Shown here: positions 24,797 to 33,433 of the stretch, piece after piece | Layout of the letters: each line of letters begins with the position of its first letter | Numbering within the stretch: the stretch's first letter is position 1 | DNA from: DATILL01 sp035476575 | Lineage (GTDB): Bacteria > Actinomycetota > Actinomycetes > Mycobacteriales > JACQDL01 | Assembly (NCBI GenBank): GCA_035476575.1 | Contig: DATILL010000135.1 | Coordinates: 1 to 35,862, forward strand | Direction of reading: 5' to 3' | DNA length: 35,862 nt | The notes under the pieces: generated by a model | Seen by the model: only the letters and a program-made list of their open reading frames with translations | What the model was told of the DNA's origin: nothing | The model's database searches: none | Translations under genes and position numbers: made by a program

Positions 24797-26809
24797 ATGC
24801 CGTACCCGACCGCGGACGGTGCGCGCGACCGCCCCTGGGTGATGCGCACCTACGCCGGCCACTCCTCGGCCGCGGAGTCCAACGCGCTCTACCGTCGCAA
24901 CCTGGCCAAGGGCCAGACCGGCCTCTCGGTCGCCTTCGACCTGCCCACCCAGACCGGGTACGACGCCGACTCCGAGCTGGCCAGGGGCGAGGTTGGCAAG
25001 GTCGGCGTCCCGATCGCGCACCTCGGCGACATGCGGCGGCTGCTCCAGGGCATCCCGCTGGACCGGATGAACACCTCGATGACCATCAACGCGACCGCCA
25101 TGTGGCTGTTCGCGCTCTACCAGGTGGTCGCTGAGCAGGAGGGCGCCGACATCGGCACACTCTCCGGCACCACCCAGAACGACATCATCAAGGAGTACCT
25201 GTCCCGCGGCACCTACGTCTTCCCGCCCGGGCCGTCGTTGCGGCTGATCACCGACCTGATCGCCTACACCGTCGCGAAGGTGCCGAGGTGGAACCCGACC
25301 AACATCTGCAGCTACCACCTGCAGGAGGCCGGCGCGACGCCGGTCCAGGAGGTCGCCTACGCGCTGTCCACCGCGATCGCCGTGCTGGACGCGGTGCGCG
25401 AGTCCGGCCAGGTCCCGGCGGAGCAGCTCGGCGAGGTGGTCGGCCGGATCTCGTTCTTTGTCAACGCCGGGGTCCGGTTCGTCGAGGAGATGTGCAAGAT
25501 GCGGGCGTTCGTCGAGCTGTGGGACGAGCTCACCCGCGAGCGGTACGGCGTCACCGACGCCAGGCACCGCCGGTTCCGCTACGGCGTGCAGGTCAACTCA
25601 CTCGGCCTGACCGAGGCCCAGCCGGAGAACAACGTCCCACGGATCGTGCTGGAGATGCTCGCCGTCACGCTGTCCCGGGACGCCCGGGCCAGGGCCGTCC
25701 AGCTCCCGGCGTGGAACGAGGCGCTCGGTCTGCCCCGGCCCTGGGACCAGCAGTGGTCGCTGCGGATGCAGCAGGTGCTGGCCTACGAGAGCGACCTGCT
25801 GGAGTACGACGACCTGTTCGCCGGCTCGGCCGTCGTCGCGGCCAAGACCCAGGCCATTGTGGACGGTGCTCGAGCCGAGATGCGGCGGGTGGCGGAGCTC
25901 GGCGGTGCGGTCGCGGCAGTGGAGAGCGGATACCTGAAGAGCCAGCTCGTCAGCTCGCTGGCCGAGCGGCGGCGCCGGGTCGAGTCCGGTGCCGAGACGG
26001 TCGTCGGGGTCAACGCCTACACCACCACCGAGCCGAACCCGCTGCTCGCGGACCTGTCCACCGCGATCCAGACGGTCGACCCGGCCGTGGAGAAGGCGGC
26101 CGTCGCCGCGCTCGCCGAATGGCGGGCCGGCCGGGACGCCGCCGCCGTCGAGCGGGCGCTGGACGCGCTGCGGGAGGTCGCCCGGCGGCCGCCGACGTCG
26201 CCCGACGCCAACCTGGTCGGCCCCACGCTGGCCTGTGCCCGGGTCGGGGTGACCACGGGGGAGTGGGCCGGCGCGCTGCGCGAGGTGTTCGGCGAGTACC
26301 GGGCGCCGACCGGGGTGTCCGGCGCGACCGCGGCCGGCGACCCGGGCGCCGGGCTGGTGCAGGTGCGCGAGCGGGTCCGCCGTACCGGCGACGAGCTGGG
26401 CACCCGGCTGCGGCTGCTGGTCGGCAAGCCGGGGCTGGACGGCCACTCCAACGGTGCCGAGCAGGTCGCGGTGCGGGCCCGGGACGCCGGCTTCGAGGTG
26501 GTGTACCAGGGGATCCGGCTCACGCCGGCGCAGATCGTGGCGGCCGCGGTGGAGGAGGACGTGCACGCGGTCGGGCTGTCGGTGCTGGCCGGCTCGCACC
26601 TGGAGGTGGTGCCGGCCGTGCTGGACGGGCTGCGCGCGGCCGGGCTGGACGACGTACCGGTCGTCGTCGGCGGCATCATCCCGAACGACGACGCCGACCT
26701 GCTCCTCGACCGCGGCGTCGCCAGGGTGTTCACCCCCAAGGACTACGAGATCACCGGGATGATCGACCAGATCGTGGACGTGATCCGCGCGGCCCATGGC
26801 CTGTCCTGA
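24797..26809 (+). CDS. ecm: Ethylmalonyl-CoA mutase (MeaA-type, AdoCbl-dependent)
   Basis: This 670-residue single-chain CoA-carbon-skeleton mutase has an N-terminal TIM barrel (about 10-510) with RTYAGHSSAAESNALYRRN, GQTGLSVAFDLPTQTGYD and SYHLQEAGATPVQE. The C-terminal cobalamin domain (about 535-668) has the base-off motif DGHSNG (Asp548, His550, Gly553), SVLAGSH and VGGIIP. The barrel sequence TQNDIIKEYLSRGTYVFPPGPSLRLITD follows the MeaA/Ecm group rather than the longer two-subunit methylmalonyl-CoA mutase. The expected reaction is (2R)-ethylmalonyl-CoA to (2S)-methylsuccinyl-CoA in the ethylmalonyl-CoA pathway. GGGGAGG lies 7 bases before ATG 24797. Crotonyl-CoA carboxylase/reductase and the other pathway genes are not in the window. 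Confidence 0.9.
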   Translation: MPYPTADGARDRPWVMRTYAGHSSAAESNALYRRNLAKGQTGLSVAFDLPTQTGYDADSELARGEVGKVGVPIAHLGDMRRLLQGIPLDRMNTSMTINATAMWLFALYQVVAEQEGADIGTLSGTTQNDIIKEYLSRGTYVFPPGPSLRLITDLIAYTVAKVPRWNPTNICSYHLQEAGATPVQEVAYALSTAIAVLDAVRESGQVPAEQLGEVVGRISFFVNAGVRFVEEMCKMRAFVELWDELTRERYGVTDARHRRFRYGVQVNSLGLTEAQPENNVPRIVLEMLAVTLSRDARARAVQLPAWNEALGLPRPWDQQWSLRMQQVLAYESDLLEYDDLFAGSAVVAAKTQAIVDGARAEMRRVAELGGAVAAVESGYLKSQLVSSLAERRRRVESGAETVVGVNAYTTTEPNPLLADLSTAIQTVDPAVEKAAVAALAEWRAGRDAAAVERALDALREVARRPPTSPDANLVGPTLACARVGVTTGEWAGALREVFGEYRAPTGVSGATAAGDPGAGLVQVRERVRRTGDELGTRLRLLVGKPGLDGHSNGAEQVAVRARDAGFEVVYQGIRLTPAQIVAAAVEEDVHAVGLSVLAGSHLEVVPAVLDGLRAAGLDDVPVVVGGIIPNDDADLLLDRGVARVFTPKDYEITGMIDQIVDVIRAAHGLS

Positions 26810-26835
26810 CCAGGCAGGCCAGGCAGGCCAGCGGG

Positions 26836-27432
26836 TCAGGGCATGGGGCGGAACGGCGTCCAGCCGGAGAGGTACTGCTGGCTCACCGGGTCGAAGCCGA
26901 TGGTGGCCGACGGCGCCCCGAAGGTGCTCGAGTTGACGCGGTCCAGCCCGGCCAGTGTCCGGAGGTGCCCGCCGTCGAGTAGATGTTGCCGTTCGTCCCA
27001 GACAGCCACAGGCAGCACCGAGGTGGCCATGTCGGTGCCGATCTCCGCGGCGGGCAGTGCCCGGTCGTAGATCCGCACCTCGTCGATCTGGCCGGCGAAG
27101 ACCTGGCCGGGCACCGCGCCGGCGCCGATCCGCAGCAGCCCGCTCAACGCCGGGAGCTGCCCGCTGGCCGGGGTGCCGGCGACCTGCGCGCCGTTGACGT
27201 AGAGCCGCAGGTGGCCCGGGCCGCCGCCGGGGTCGTCGTAGCTGAGCGCGAGGTGGGACCAGGTGTTCAGCGGCAGCGCGCTGGTGCCGGTGGCGCCGCG
27301 CTCGGCGCTGTCCAGGTAGCCGCTTCCTCCGGGCAGACCGGTGGTCGAGCCGCTGGCCAGCGAGTACGCCACGCCACCGGTCCCTTCCTTGGCGATGACC
27401 GTCGGGTTGGCCCCGCCGGCGGTCGGCCGGAC
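26836..27432 (-). pseudogene. Downstream part of the sugar dehydrogenase gene (rest of LamG domain and tail), after an in-frame stop
   Basis: These 199 codons are in the same frame as the gene upstream, separated only by TGA at 27433-27435. They read VRPTAGGANPTVIAKEG and then the LamG core (NTWSHLALSYDDPGG, LRLYVNGAQVAGTP, GQIDEVRIYDRALPAAEI), followed by a 60-residue tail ending SGWTPFRPMP. The joined protein would be 1029 residues. Without readthrough, this part needs an internal start (ATG/GTG near 27372), and no good ribosome site is evident there. Confidence 0.7.
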
Positions 27433-29925
27433 TCACGCCTCCAGCGTCATCCCCGGAGCCAGGCTGAGGCTCGCGGTGTCGGGGACCGCCACCTTGCTGG
27501 CCACGCCGTCGAAGGTCAGCGCCTTGCCGAACCTGCCGGCCGTGGTCCAGGTGGTGCCGCCGAGGGTGCCGGTGTTGCCGTGCCCGGAGATGTCCGCGTT
27601 GACCGTCCCAGCGCCCTCCTCGAAGCCGTACGCCGCCACCAGGTTGAGCGGCCGGGCCCGGTAGGTCGCGGTGTACTCCGGCGGGGTGGCGCTGGCCGTG
27701 ACGTTGTGCGTGGCGGCGCCGCCGTCGGACCAGGACACGAAGTCGTACGTACGGCCGTTCAGGGCCTGGGTCAGCGGTGCGCTCACCGAGGTGGACGAGC
27801 CGACGATCACGGTACGGCTGACCGGCGCGGCACCCTGGGTGTCGCCCACTGTGACTCGCAGGCCGGGCGGCTCGGTGGCGAAGGTGAGCGCGACAGTGAG
27901 CGGGTCCAGCCGCACCGTGGTGGTGGCGGTTTGCCCGGCCGGGTTACGCGCGGTGAGAGCGAGCTCGAGGTACGACGGGTAGTCGTGGTCCGGTGCCGCG
28001 AACTGGCCGCTGGCCGTACCCGGGAAGCTCTGGATCGGGTGGGTGTGGCAGTTGCTCGGGCAGTGGTACATGGTGAGCTGCCAGGACAGCGCCGATGCGG
28101 GCAGCGCGGCCCCCGCACCGTCGGTGGCATGCCCGGCGAAGGAGATCGGGTCGCCGACCTCCCAGTGCAATGCGGCGGTCGGCGTGTCGATCACTGGCAC
28201 CGGCGGCGGGCTGGGGTGCCCCACGGTGACCACGACCGAGTCGGTGGCCGAGCCGCCCCGCCCGTCGCTGACCAGCACCCGGGCGGTGACCGTGGCCGTC
28301 GCGGTGTACGTCCGCTGCGGGCTGGCCGCGGTCGAGTCGTCGAGCTGGCCGTCGCCGTCGAGATCCCAGGCGTAGCTGAGCGGGTCGCCGTCCGGGTCGG
28401 TCGACGTCGAGGCGTCGAACTGCACCGTCAGCGGCGGCTGGCCGCTGGCCGGTGTCGCGGTGACGTGTGCGGTGGGCTGGAGGTTGCCCTCTAGGTAGCG
28501 GACCCGGTGCACCGAGCCGCTGACGTCGACGTAGTACAGGTCGCCGGTTGGCCCGGCGAGGAGCTGCACCGGCAGGGCGCCGGTGACGAACGCCGAGATC
28601 TGGGCCGGGTCGGGCTGGCCGTTGGCGCCGCGCTTCATCACCCAGACACAGCCGCGGGAGTAGTCGGCGAAGAACAACGCGCCGCTGTAGTCCGCCGGGT
28701 AGCTCCCGCCACCGGCGAAGGCCACCCCGGAGATCGACGAGCTGCCCGGTGCGCAGCCGTCACCCGGCACGACGTTCGCGCTGTGGCTGTACGAGAAGTA
28801 CGGGGCGGTGACGGTGCCGGCGGCGTAGAGGGACTCGCACAGGGTGAGGTTGGCCGCGTCGAACCCGGGCTGCCTGCCCGCGCCTTCGTAGCAGGGCCAG
28901 CCGAAGTTCTCCGCGGCGGCGTCCACAGTGTTGGGGATCCAGTCGATCTCCTCGTAGGTGTTCTGGCCGACGTCGCCGACCCACAGCTCGTTGGTTCCGG
29001 GCCGGAGGGTGAACCGGAAGGGGTTGCGCATGCCGTAGGCGATGATCCGCTTGGCGTTGGTGTCCGGGTTGGCGGCAAACGGCCCGCCCGGCAGCGGGGC
29101 GCCGGTGTCGGCGTTGACCCGGATGATCGAGCCGTTCAGGACCACCGGCTGGCCCGCGGGCCGGCGCACCGACTGCGACCGCAGCGAGCCGCCCTCGGCG
29201 GTCGGCGGGGTGAGGTTCGTGCCGGCCGCGCCGGGCGGGTCGCCACACCGGTTCTTGGCCTGGCCGTAGTCGGAGTAGCTGAAGTTGGCGCCGTCGCCAG
29301 CCCCGGCGTACACCGAGCCGTCCGGTCCGACCACGACGGTGCCGACCGAGTGGCTGGGGAACTGCTGGCACCAGCCCTGGACCAGCACCTTCTCCGCGCT
29401 CATCGTGCCGGTGGCGGGGTTGACGGTGAGCCGGGAGAGCCGGCCCTGCACCAGGCAGCCGTCGGTGGTGGGGCCGGGCGGGGTCGGGCAGCCGTCGCTG
29501 GTCGCACCCGGCGTGCCCCACGACGGCGCGGCGGCGCCGGGCACGGCGTCGTAGGTGTAGAGGGCGTAGACGTACGGCCGGGTGGGGTACTGCGGGTCGA
29601 CCGCGAGGCCGAGCAGGCCGCGGTCCCAGAAGTTGTGGGTCTGGGTCCGCAGGTCGGCGAAGACCGTCGGTGTCGTCGCGGTCACCGAGTCGAAGAGCTT
29701 GATCAGGCCGCTCTTCTCGGCGACGAACGCCTGGCCGGCCGGTGTGAAGGCCACCGCGGTGGGGGTGTCGAGCCCGTCGAAGACGACGCTGTCGGCGAAG
29801 CCGGGCAGCACCGAGGGCGCCGCGCCGGCCGGCGACGACGGCAGCACGCTGATGCCCACGCCGACCAGACCCGCCGCGGCCATCCCCACGCAGGCGCGAC
29901 GTAACCAGGGCCGAGATATCCGCAC
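27433..29925 (-). CDS. Secreted glucose/sorbosone dehydrogenase-like protein with PKD domain and truncated LamG
   Basis: This 830-residue open frame begins with a signal peptide (RRACVGMAAAGLVGVGISVLP, cleavage after AGA near residue 35). Residues about 45-480 form a beta-propeller of the glucose/sorbosone dehydrogenase family (DGLDTPTAVAFTPAGQAFVAEKSG, DRGLLGLAVDP, YGMRNPFRFTLRPGTNELWVGDVGQNTYEEI), expected to use PQQ on extracellular sugars. A PKD domain follows (about 483-570, DPDGDPLSYAWDLDGDG), then a beta-rich segment with a Cys/His-rich loop (MYHCPSNCHTHP), and the start of a LamG domain. The frame stops at TGA 27433-27435 in the middle of LEA-x-VRPT, where LamG domains have Trp (TGG). 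One base change therefore truncates the protein. The propeller itself is intact. Confidence 0.85.
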   Translation of the reverse strand: MRISRPWLRRACVGMAAAGLVGVGISVLPSSPAGAAPSVLPGFADSVVFDGLDTPTAVAFTPAGQAFVAEKSGLIKLFDSVTATTPTVFADLRTQTHNFWDRGLLGLAVDPQYPTRPYVYALYTYDAVPGAAAPSWGTPGATSDGCPTPPGPTTDGCLVQGRLSRLTVNPATGTMSAEKVLVQGWCQQFPSHSVGTVVVGPDGSVYAGAGDGANFSYSDYGQAKNRCGDPPGAAGTNLTPPTAEGGSLRSQSVRRPAGQPVVLNGSIIRVNADTGAPLPGGPFAANPDTNAKRIIAYGMRNPFRFTLRPGTNELWVGDVGQNTYEEIDWIPNTVDAAAENFGWPCYEGAGRQPGFDAANLTLCESLYAAGTVTAPYFSYSHSANVVPGDGCAPGSSSISGVAFAGGGSYPADYSGALFFADYSRGCVWVMKRGANGQPDPAQISAFVTGALPVQLLAGPTGDLYYVDVSGSVHRVRYLEGNLQPTAHVTATPASGQPPLTVQFDASTSTDPDGDPLSYAWDLDGDGQLDDSTAASPQRTYTATATVTARVLVSDGRGGSATDSVVVTVGHPSPPPVPVIDTPTAALHWEVGDPISFAGHATDGAGAALPASALSWQLTMYHCPSNCHTHPIQSFPGTASGQFAAPDHDYPSYLELALTARNPAGQTATTTVRLDPLTVALTFATEPPGLRVTVGDTQGAAPVSRTVIVGSSTSVSAPLTQALNGRTYDFVSWSDGGAATHNVTASATPPEYTATYRARPLNLVAAYGFEEGAGTVNADISGHGNTGTLGGTTWTTAGRFGKALTFDGVASKVAVPDTASLSLAPGMTLEA

Positions 29926-30170
29926 GACTGTCCCCTACCCGTCAGGGGCCGGTCGCCGATGCCCTGCACCGTAACCAAACCCCGGTGATAATAGGTAACT
30001 GTCAGTAGTCCTTCTAGGGAAGGCTTTTGCGAAAATTTACACTTTATGCCCGTATCGTGACTAGCCTACATGCCGCTACACCGTCGAGTGATGACTACGT
30101 GGGGTGCCAGACTGGACGCCGCGAATCAACGTTCGGTGACCGAGGGATCTCCTGGCGGCCCGCGCTGGAG

Positions 30171-31475
30171 CTACCGCCGTGGGGTGGGACCGGCGGGTGG
30201 CGGCTGGTACGGCGGGGCCGGCCTCGGGGGTCCGGAGTGGGGATGGCTGGCCGGCGGCGGTGCCCGGCGTCGGCGGGTGGTGGTGGCGACGACGGCGATG
30301 ATCAGCACGGCCACGCCGCCGGCGAGGGCGGCGACCAGGCCGATGGGCGTGCCGCCGCTGGGTTGAGCTGGGCTGGCCCCGGTCGGTGGGCTCGACGGCT
30401 GAGGGCTGCTGCTCCGCGGTGTGGACGGCGAGCTGGTGGGACCGACGCCGTACTTGTCCCGCAGCTCGTCGTAGATCGGGTTGGGGGCGTCGAGCGGGAT
30501 GTCGTCGTTGACCGCCTTGTCGAGCAGGATCGTGCCGTATCCGCGCTGCGGGTCCTTCTTGCCACTGGCTGGCCGGTCCCGCAGTCTCGCCAGCAGCCGG
30601 GCCACCACCTGGCGACCGTTGAGCTCAGGATGCGCCGACCGGATCAGCGCTATCCCGGCGGCGGTAAGGGCGGATGCGTCACTCGTGCCAGCGCCACCGA
30701 TGTCCAACTGTCCATTGCGTTTCAGCACCACCGTGTCGACGCCTGGTGCAGCGACGTCGACGTACGGCTGACGTTGGCTGCCTATCCACGGTTGCGCCTG
30801 CCGGTCAACAGCGCCGACGGCGACGACGCCTGCGCACGCCGCCGGGAACTTGACGCCGTTGTCGCCAGCGCCGTCGTTGCCCGCACCCGCGACCAGCACG
30901 ACATCACGCTCGACCGCATAGTTCACTGCGAGTTGAACATCGAGGGGACAGCCGTGGAGGTATCTGGTGCCGTCGACCACGAAGGCCATCTCGATGACCA
31001 TGGCATCGTGGTCGGCCGCCCATCGGATCGCCGTGACGATTTCAGTCGTCGTGGTGTTACCGAGACTGTCCCCTTCTATCACCGGCAGCACCTTGGCTTT
31101 TGGTGCGATACCGAGCATTCCGGTCCCTTTGCCCTGGGCGACGATCAGGCTGGCCATCTCGGTGCCGTGACCTGCGGGGTCGGTGTCGTGGCGGCCGTCG
31201 CCACTACCGGTGTGCGCGTTGTACCCCGGCAGGACCGTGCCGGTGAGGTCTGGCAGGGCGGCGCTCACGCCGGAGTCAAGCAGCGCGATGGTGACACCGG
31301 CTCCCTGGGTGCGCGGCCAGACCCGGTCCTGGATGTGCCAGGCGTCGAACCACCACTCGCGTCCGTTCAGTGGAGCGCTGGTCGCAGCGGAAGAGACCGC
31401 GGGGCCAAGCGCCAGGACGCAGCCAGTCGCTGCCGCACCGGCGCCGGCCAGCCATCGGTGTACGACCCGGGTCAC
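30171..31475 (-). CDS. mycP: Mycosin, subtilisin-like serine protease of a type VII secretion system
   Basis: This 434-residue S8 protease has the catalytic triad Asp67 (IALLDSGV), His103 (GHGTEMASL) and Ser265 (GAGTSDASA), plus the oxyanion Asn200 (VAGAGNDG). The residues after the Ser (GTSDASAL) differ from the usual GTSxAAP. It has an N-terminal signal peptide (AGAGAAATGCVLALGPAVSSA). A Ser/Pro-rich linker runs from about 345 to 380, and a single C-terminal membrane helix (GLVAALAGGVAVLIIAVVATT) is followed by a basic Pro-rich cytoplasmic tail. This layout is that of MycP proteases, which stabilise or process ESX secretion complexes. Its start overlaps the stop of the PPE-like gene by four bases. 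No Ecc core genes are in the window. Confidence 0.9.
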   Translation of the reverse strand: MTRVVHRWLAGAGAAATGCVLALGPAVSSAATSAPLNGREWWFDAWHIQDRVWPRTQGAGVTIALLDSGVSAALPDLTGTVLPGYNAHTGSGDGRHDTDPAGHGTEMASLIVAQGKGTGMLGIAPKAKVLPVIEGDSLGNTTTTEIVTAIRWAADHDAMVIEMAFVVDGTRYLHGCPLDVQLAVNYAVERDVVLVAGAGNDGAGDNGVKFPAACAGVVAVGAVDRQAQPWIGSQRQPYVDVAAPGVDTVVLKRNGQLDIGGAGTSDASALTAAGIALIRSAHPELNGRQVVARLLARLRDRPASGKKDPQRGYGTILLDKAVNDDIPLDAPNPIYDELRDKYGVGPTSSPSTPRSSSPQPSSPPTGASPAQPSGGTPIGLVAALAGGVAVLIIAVVATTTRRRRAPPPASHPHSGPPRPAPPYQPPPAGPTPRR

Positions 31476-32692
31476 CAGTCGTCGTCCCCGTCGTGCTCGT
31501 CCTCGTCATCCGGGCGGAGCGGTCGGTGCTCGCCCATCAGCACCGCGGGCATCGGCTGCTCGACGAACCAGGCCTCGTCTTCAGCCAGCCAGTATCGGCG
31601 TTCCCGTTCCTGCCCGTTCTCTCTGGTGCTGCCGGCTCCCACCGGAGGAGCGATGGCGGCACCACCCCCGCCTGTACCTGGCCCACCAATCGAGATGGAT
31701 CCGACACCACTCCTTCCGTTGCCCCGACCGCTCGGACCGTCAAAATGACCTGAGCTACCGACGGAGCCAGGGTCAACAACAACGCTGGGACCGCCGCTGA
31801 CGCCCGGACTGCGGAGTCCCCCAGCACTTCCACCCAAGGCACTACTGACATCATCGCCACCGGCCAAGACGGTACTGGGGTCGTACGGGGAGCCAGGAGC
31901 CTCAACGCCAGCATTGGGTCGGCTGAGTCGTGGCGAGGGGGGTGGATGTGAGCTGCTCTGGAACGGACCTGGTGAGTCATGCATGTTGCGCGAACTGCCC
32001 CCAGCGCTTCCCGGCGCCCAGTGTGGAGATTGATCTGGTCCGTTGTCGTAGCTGGATTGTTGGTTGGCGTCCCGATCATGGGTCGGGTCTCTCACTATGT
32101 TCTCGGGGAAGGGGTAGGTGATGTGGAGCTCGTGCGGGGCGGTGTACTGCGCCTCGTCGTCCCAGGCCCGGTTGAGCCCGTCGAAGACCTGCCACGCAGC
32201 CCGGTCAGAGGCGTTGGCGGCTGGCTGCCCGCCTGCTGCAGTCTTCGCCTGGATGCCCGGGAAGAGGTGCTCGGCCCGCTTGACCTGGCCCGCTTGGTCA
32301 TCGAACCGGGCGGCGGACTCGCGGCCATGCTGGGCGACGTTATGGGTGAACCGGCCCATGAACGACGCCGCGGTGCTCATCCGGATGACCGTGCCGTACA
32401 GGTCAGCCAGCGCCCGCTGGAGCTCCACGGCCGCCGGCTCACCAGACCAGTATTCGGCGGCCTGGTCGGCGGCCACCCGGATGGTCTCGGCGAGGTCGGT
32501 CGTCGCCGCACTTGAGTCTGCCCACCCGTCACCCGCCGTCTGGATCGTCGGCAGCAGGGCCTGCAGCTCCGCCAGCCGCTGCCGGACCCAGTCGTAGACC
32601 GTGCCCGGCCCCGCGTTGACCCGGTTGATGTCCTCCTGCGCGGAGGTCAGCTCGGGTGTGAAGCGCATCGTCCTGTCGACGGCCCTGACCAT
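31472..32692 (-). CDS. PPE/EspB-like ESX substrate with WXG-type helical domain and disordered tail
   Basis: This is a 406-residue protein. Residues 1-165 form a helical domain containing YWSGEPA (about 80-86), the W-x-G turn of WXG100/PPE-like substrates. A long Gly/Ser/Pro-rich disordered segment follows (about 195-360), and a conserved-looking C-terminal end reads RRYWLAEDEAWFVEQPMPAVLMGEH before a very acidic terminus (DDEDEHDGDDDW). Similar ends occur in actinomycete proteins encoded beside mycosins. GGAGGAGG lies just upstream of the ATG. It is coupled to the mycosin gene downstream and lies 15 bases after the small WXG-like gene, giving a three-gene operon. Being a secreted substrate or secretion partner is inference from motif and context. 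Confidence 0.75.
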   Translation of the reverse strand: MVRAVDRTMRFTPELTSAQEDINRVNAGPGTVYDWVRQRLAELQALLPTIQTAGDGWADSSAATTDLAETIRVAADQAAEYWSGEPAAVELQRALADLYGTVIRMSTAASFMGRFTHNVAQHGRESAARFDDQAGQVKRAEHLFPGIQAKTAAGGQPAANASDRAAWQVFDGLNRAWDDEAQYTAPHELHITYPFPENIVRDPTHDRDANQQSSYDNGPDQSPHWAPGSAGGSSRNMHDSPGPFQSSSHPPPSPRLSRPNAGVEAPGSPYDPSTVLAGGDDVSSALGGSAGGLRSPGVSGGPSVVVDPGSVGSSGHFDGPSGRGNGRSGVGSISIGGPGTGGGGAAIAPPVGAGSTRENGQERERRYWLAEDEAWFVEQPMPAVLMGEHRPLRPDDEDEHDGDDDW

Positions 32693-32707
32693 AGCCCCCT
32701 CCTCCGC

Positions 32708-33181
32708 TTAGTCGAAACCGCCATCGGAGCTCACCGGAGCTACGGGCGGGCCCGCGGAGCTCGCTGACGTAGCCTGCTCGGCGCTGGCCCCGATGTGGGC
32801 GAGCGCCGTCGCCGCGTCCTGGTCGGAGCCGGCCATGTTACGGCCGTTCCGCATCGCCACCTGCACAGTCTCACCTAGCTGGCTCAGCACCTGACCGAAT
32901 GCGGCGAGGTACTGCTCGGCCACCTGACCGTGGAAGGCGTGCTGTCGCTCAGCGGTCAACCACCGGCCCCACGGCTCAGTGCCGTTCAGCCTGGCCTGGA
33001 GGTCGGACAGGCCGCCCTTGCCGGCCCCCGCCAGGTCGTCGATCTGGCGGACGAGGGGCTGCAAGGCGCGGGTCAGCCCGTCCAGGTCCAGGTGCAGAGG
33101 TCCCTCGCCGGCCCGCGCGGCGCCAGGCCACCGGTCCTGCAACGGCGGCGGTTGGCCGTCTGGATAACGTTCTACACCCAT
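32708..33181 (-). CDS. Small helical ESX-associated protein (WXG100/EspC-like)
   Basis: This 157-residue, mostly helical protein starts at ATG 33181 (MGVERYPDGQ); the frame is open further upstream, but that part is not protein-like. A Trp-rich turn, EPWGRWLTAERQHAF, lies between two predicted helices around residues 70-95, in the place of the WXG turn. The C-terminal end is Ser/Ala/Pro-rich. Its length exceeds the usual 100 residues of WXG100 proteins. It is the first gene of the three-gene ESX unit, and partners of PPE-like substrates are usually encoded at this position. I infer that it pairs with the next protein; the sequence alone does not prove family membership. Confidence 0.65.
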   Translation of the reverse strand: MGVERYPDGQPPPLQDRWPGAARAGEGPLHLDLDGLTRALQPLVRQIDDLAGAGKGGLSDLQARLNGTEPWGRWLTAERQHAFHGQVAEQYLAAFGQVLSQLGETVQVAMRNGRNMAGSDQDAATALAHIGASAEQATSASSAGPPVAPVSSDGGFD

Positions 33182-33355
33182 CGTGCGGCCGCCCCTCGCG
33201 CCGTCGTCCCGAACTGTCTCGCGTGACCAGACGAGCCGGGCTGGCCAGATCATGATGATGCCATTTGACCCAGGTGACGCCAGACCATCCCAAGCCAGGC
33301 CCTGTGCCGCAATCCTGCCATAGGCCGGGTGGCTAACCGCGGCGATCATCGCTCC

Positions 33356-33377
33356 TGTGGATAACTACTGTCGATAA
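33356..33377. promoter_or_regulatory. Two DnaA-box-like sites upstream of nucS
   Basis: TGTGGATAA at 33356-33364 is the exact complement of the consensus DnaA box TTATCCACA. TGTCGATAA at 33369-33377 differs by one base and lies 13 bases further in the same orientation. They lie in the divergent region between the ESX unit and nucS. Confidence 0.5.
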
Positions 33378-33421
33378 CTGAATGCTGGACACCGGTACAG
33401 CGGACGAACGACCGTGCTCGG

Positions 33422-33427
33422 TAGGCT
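33422..33427 (+). promoter_or_regulatory. -10 box giving a probable leaderless nucS transcript
   Basis: TAGGCT at 33422-33427 lies 6 bases before the GTG start codon at 33434, the spacing expected if transcription begins at the start codon itself. No Shine-Dalgarno sequence precedes the GTG, which supports a leaderless message. No clear -35 box. Confidence 0.45.
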
Positions 33428-33433
33428 GCGTCG

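Noticed and set aside
24797..26809. Methylmalonyl-CoA mutase large subunit
   Set aside because: At 670 residues it is shorter, no small-subunit gene is adjacent, and the barrel motifs follow the MeaA/ethylmalonyl-CoA mutase group.
27433..27435. Selenocysteine codon
   Set aside because: The residue expected at this place in LamG is Trp, and no catalytic Cys/Sec role or selenocysteine-insertion structure is evident.
30009..30026. Rho-independent terminator on the plus strand (CCTTC-tagg-GAAGG followed by CTTTT)
   Set aside because: The stem has only five pairs and there is no plus-strand gene upstream; it lies in the promoter region of the minus-strand dehydrogenase gene.
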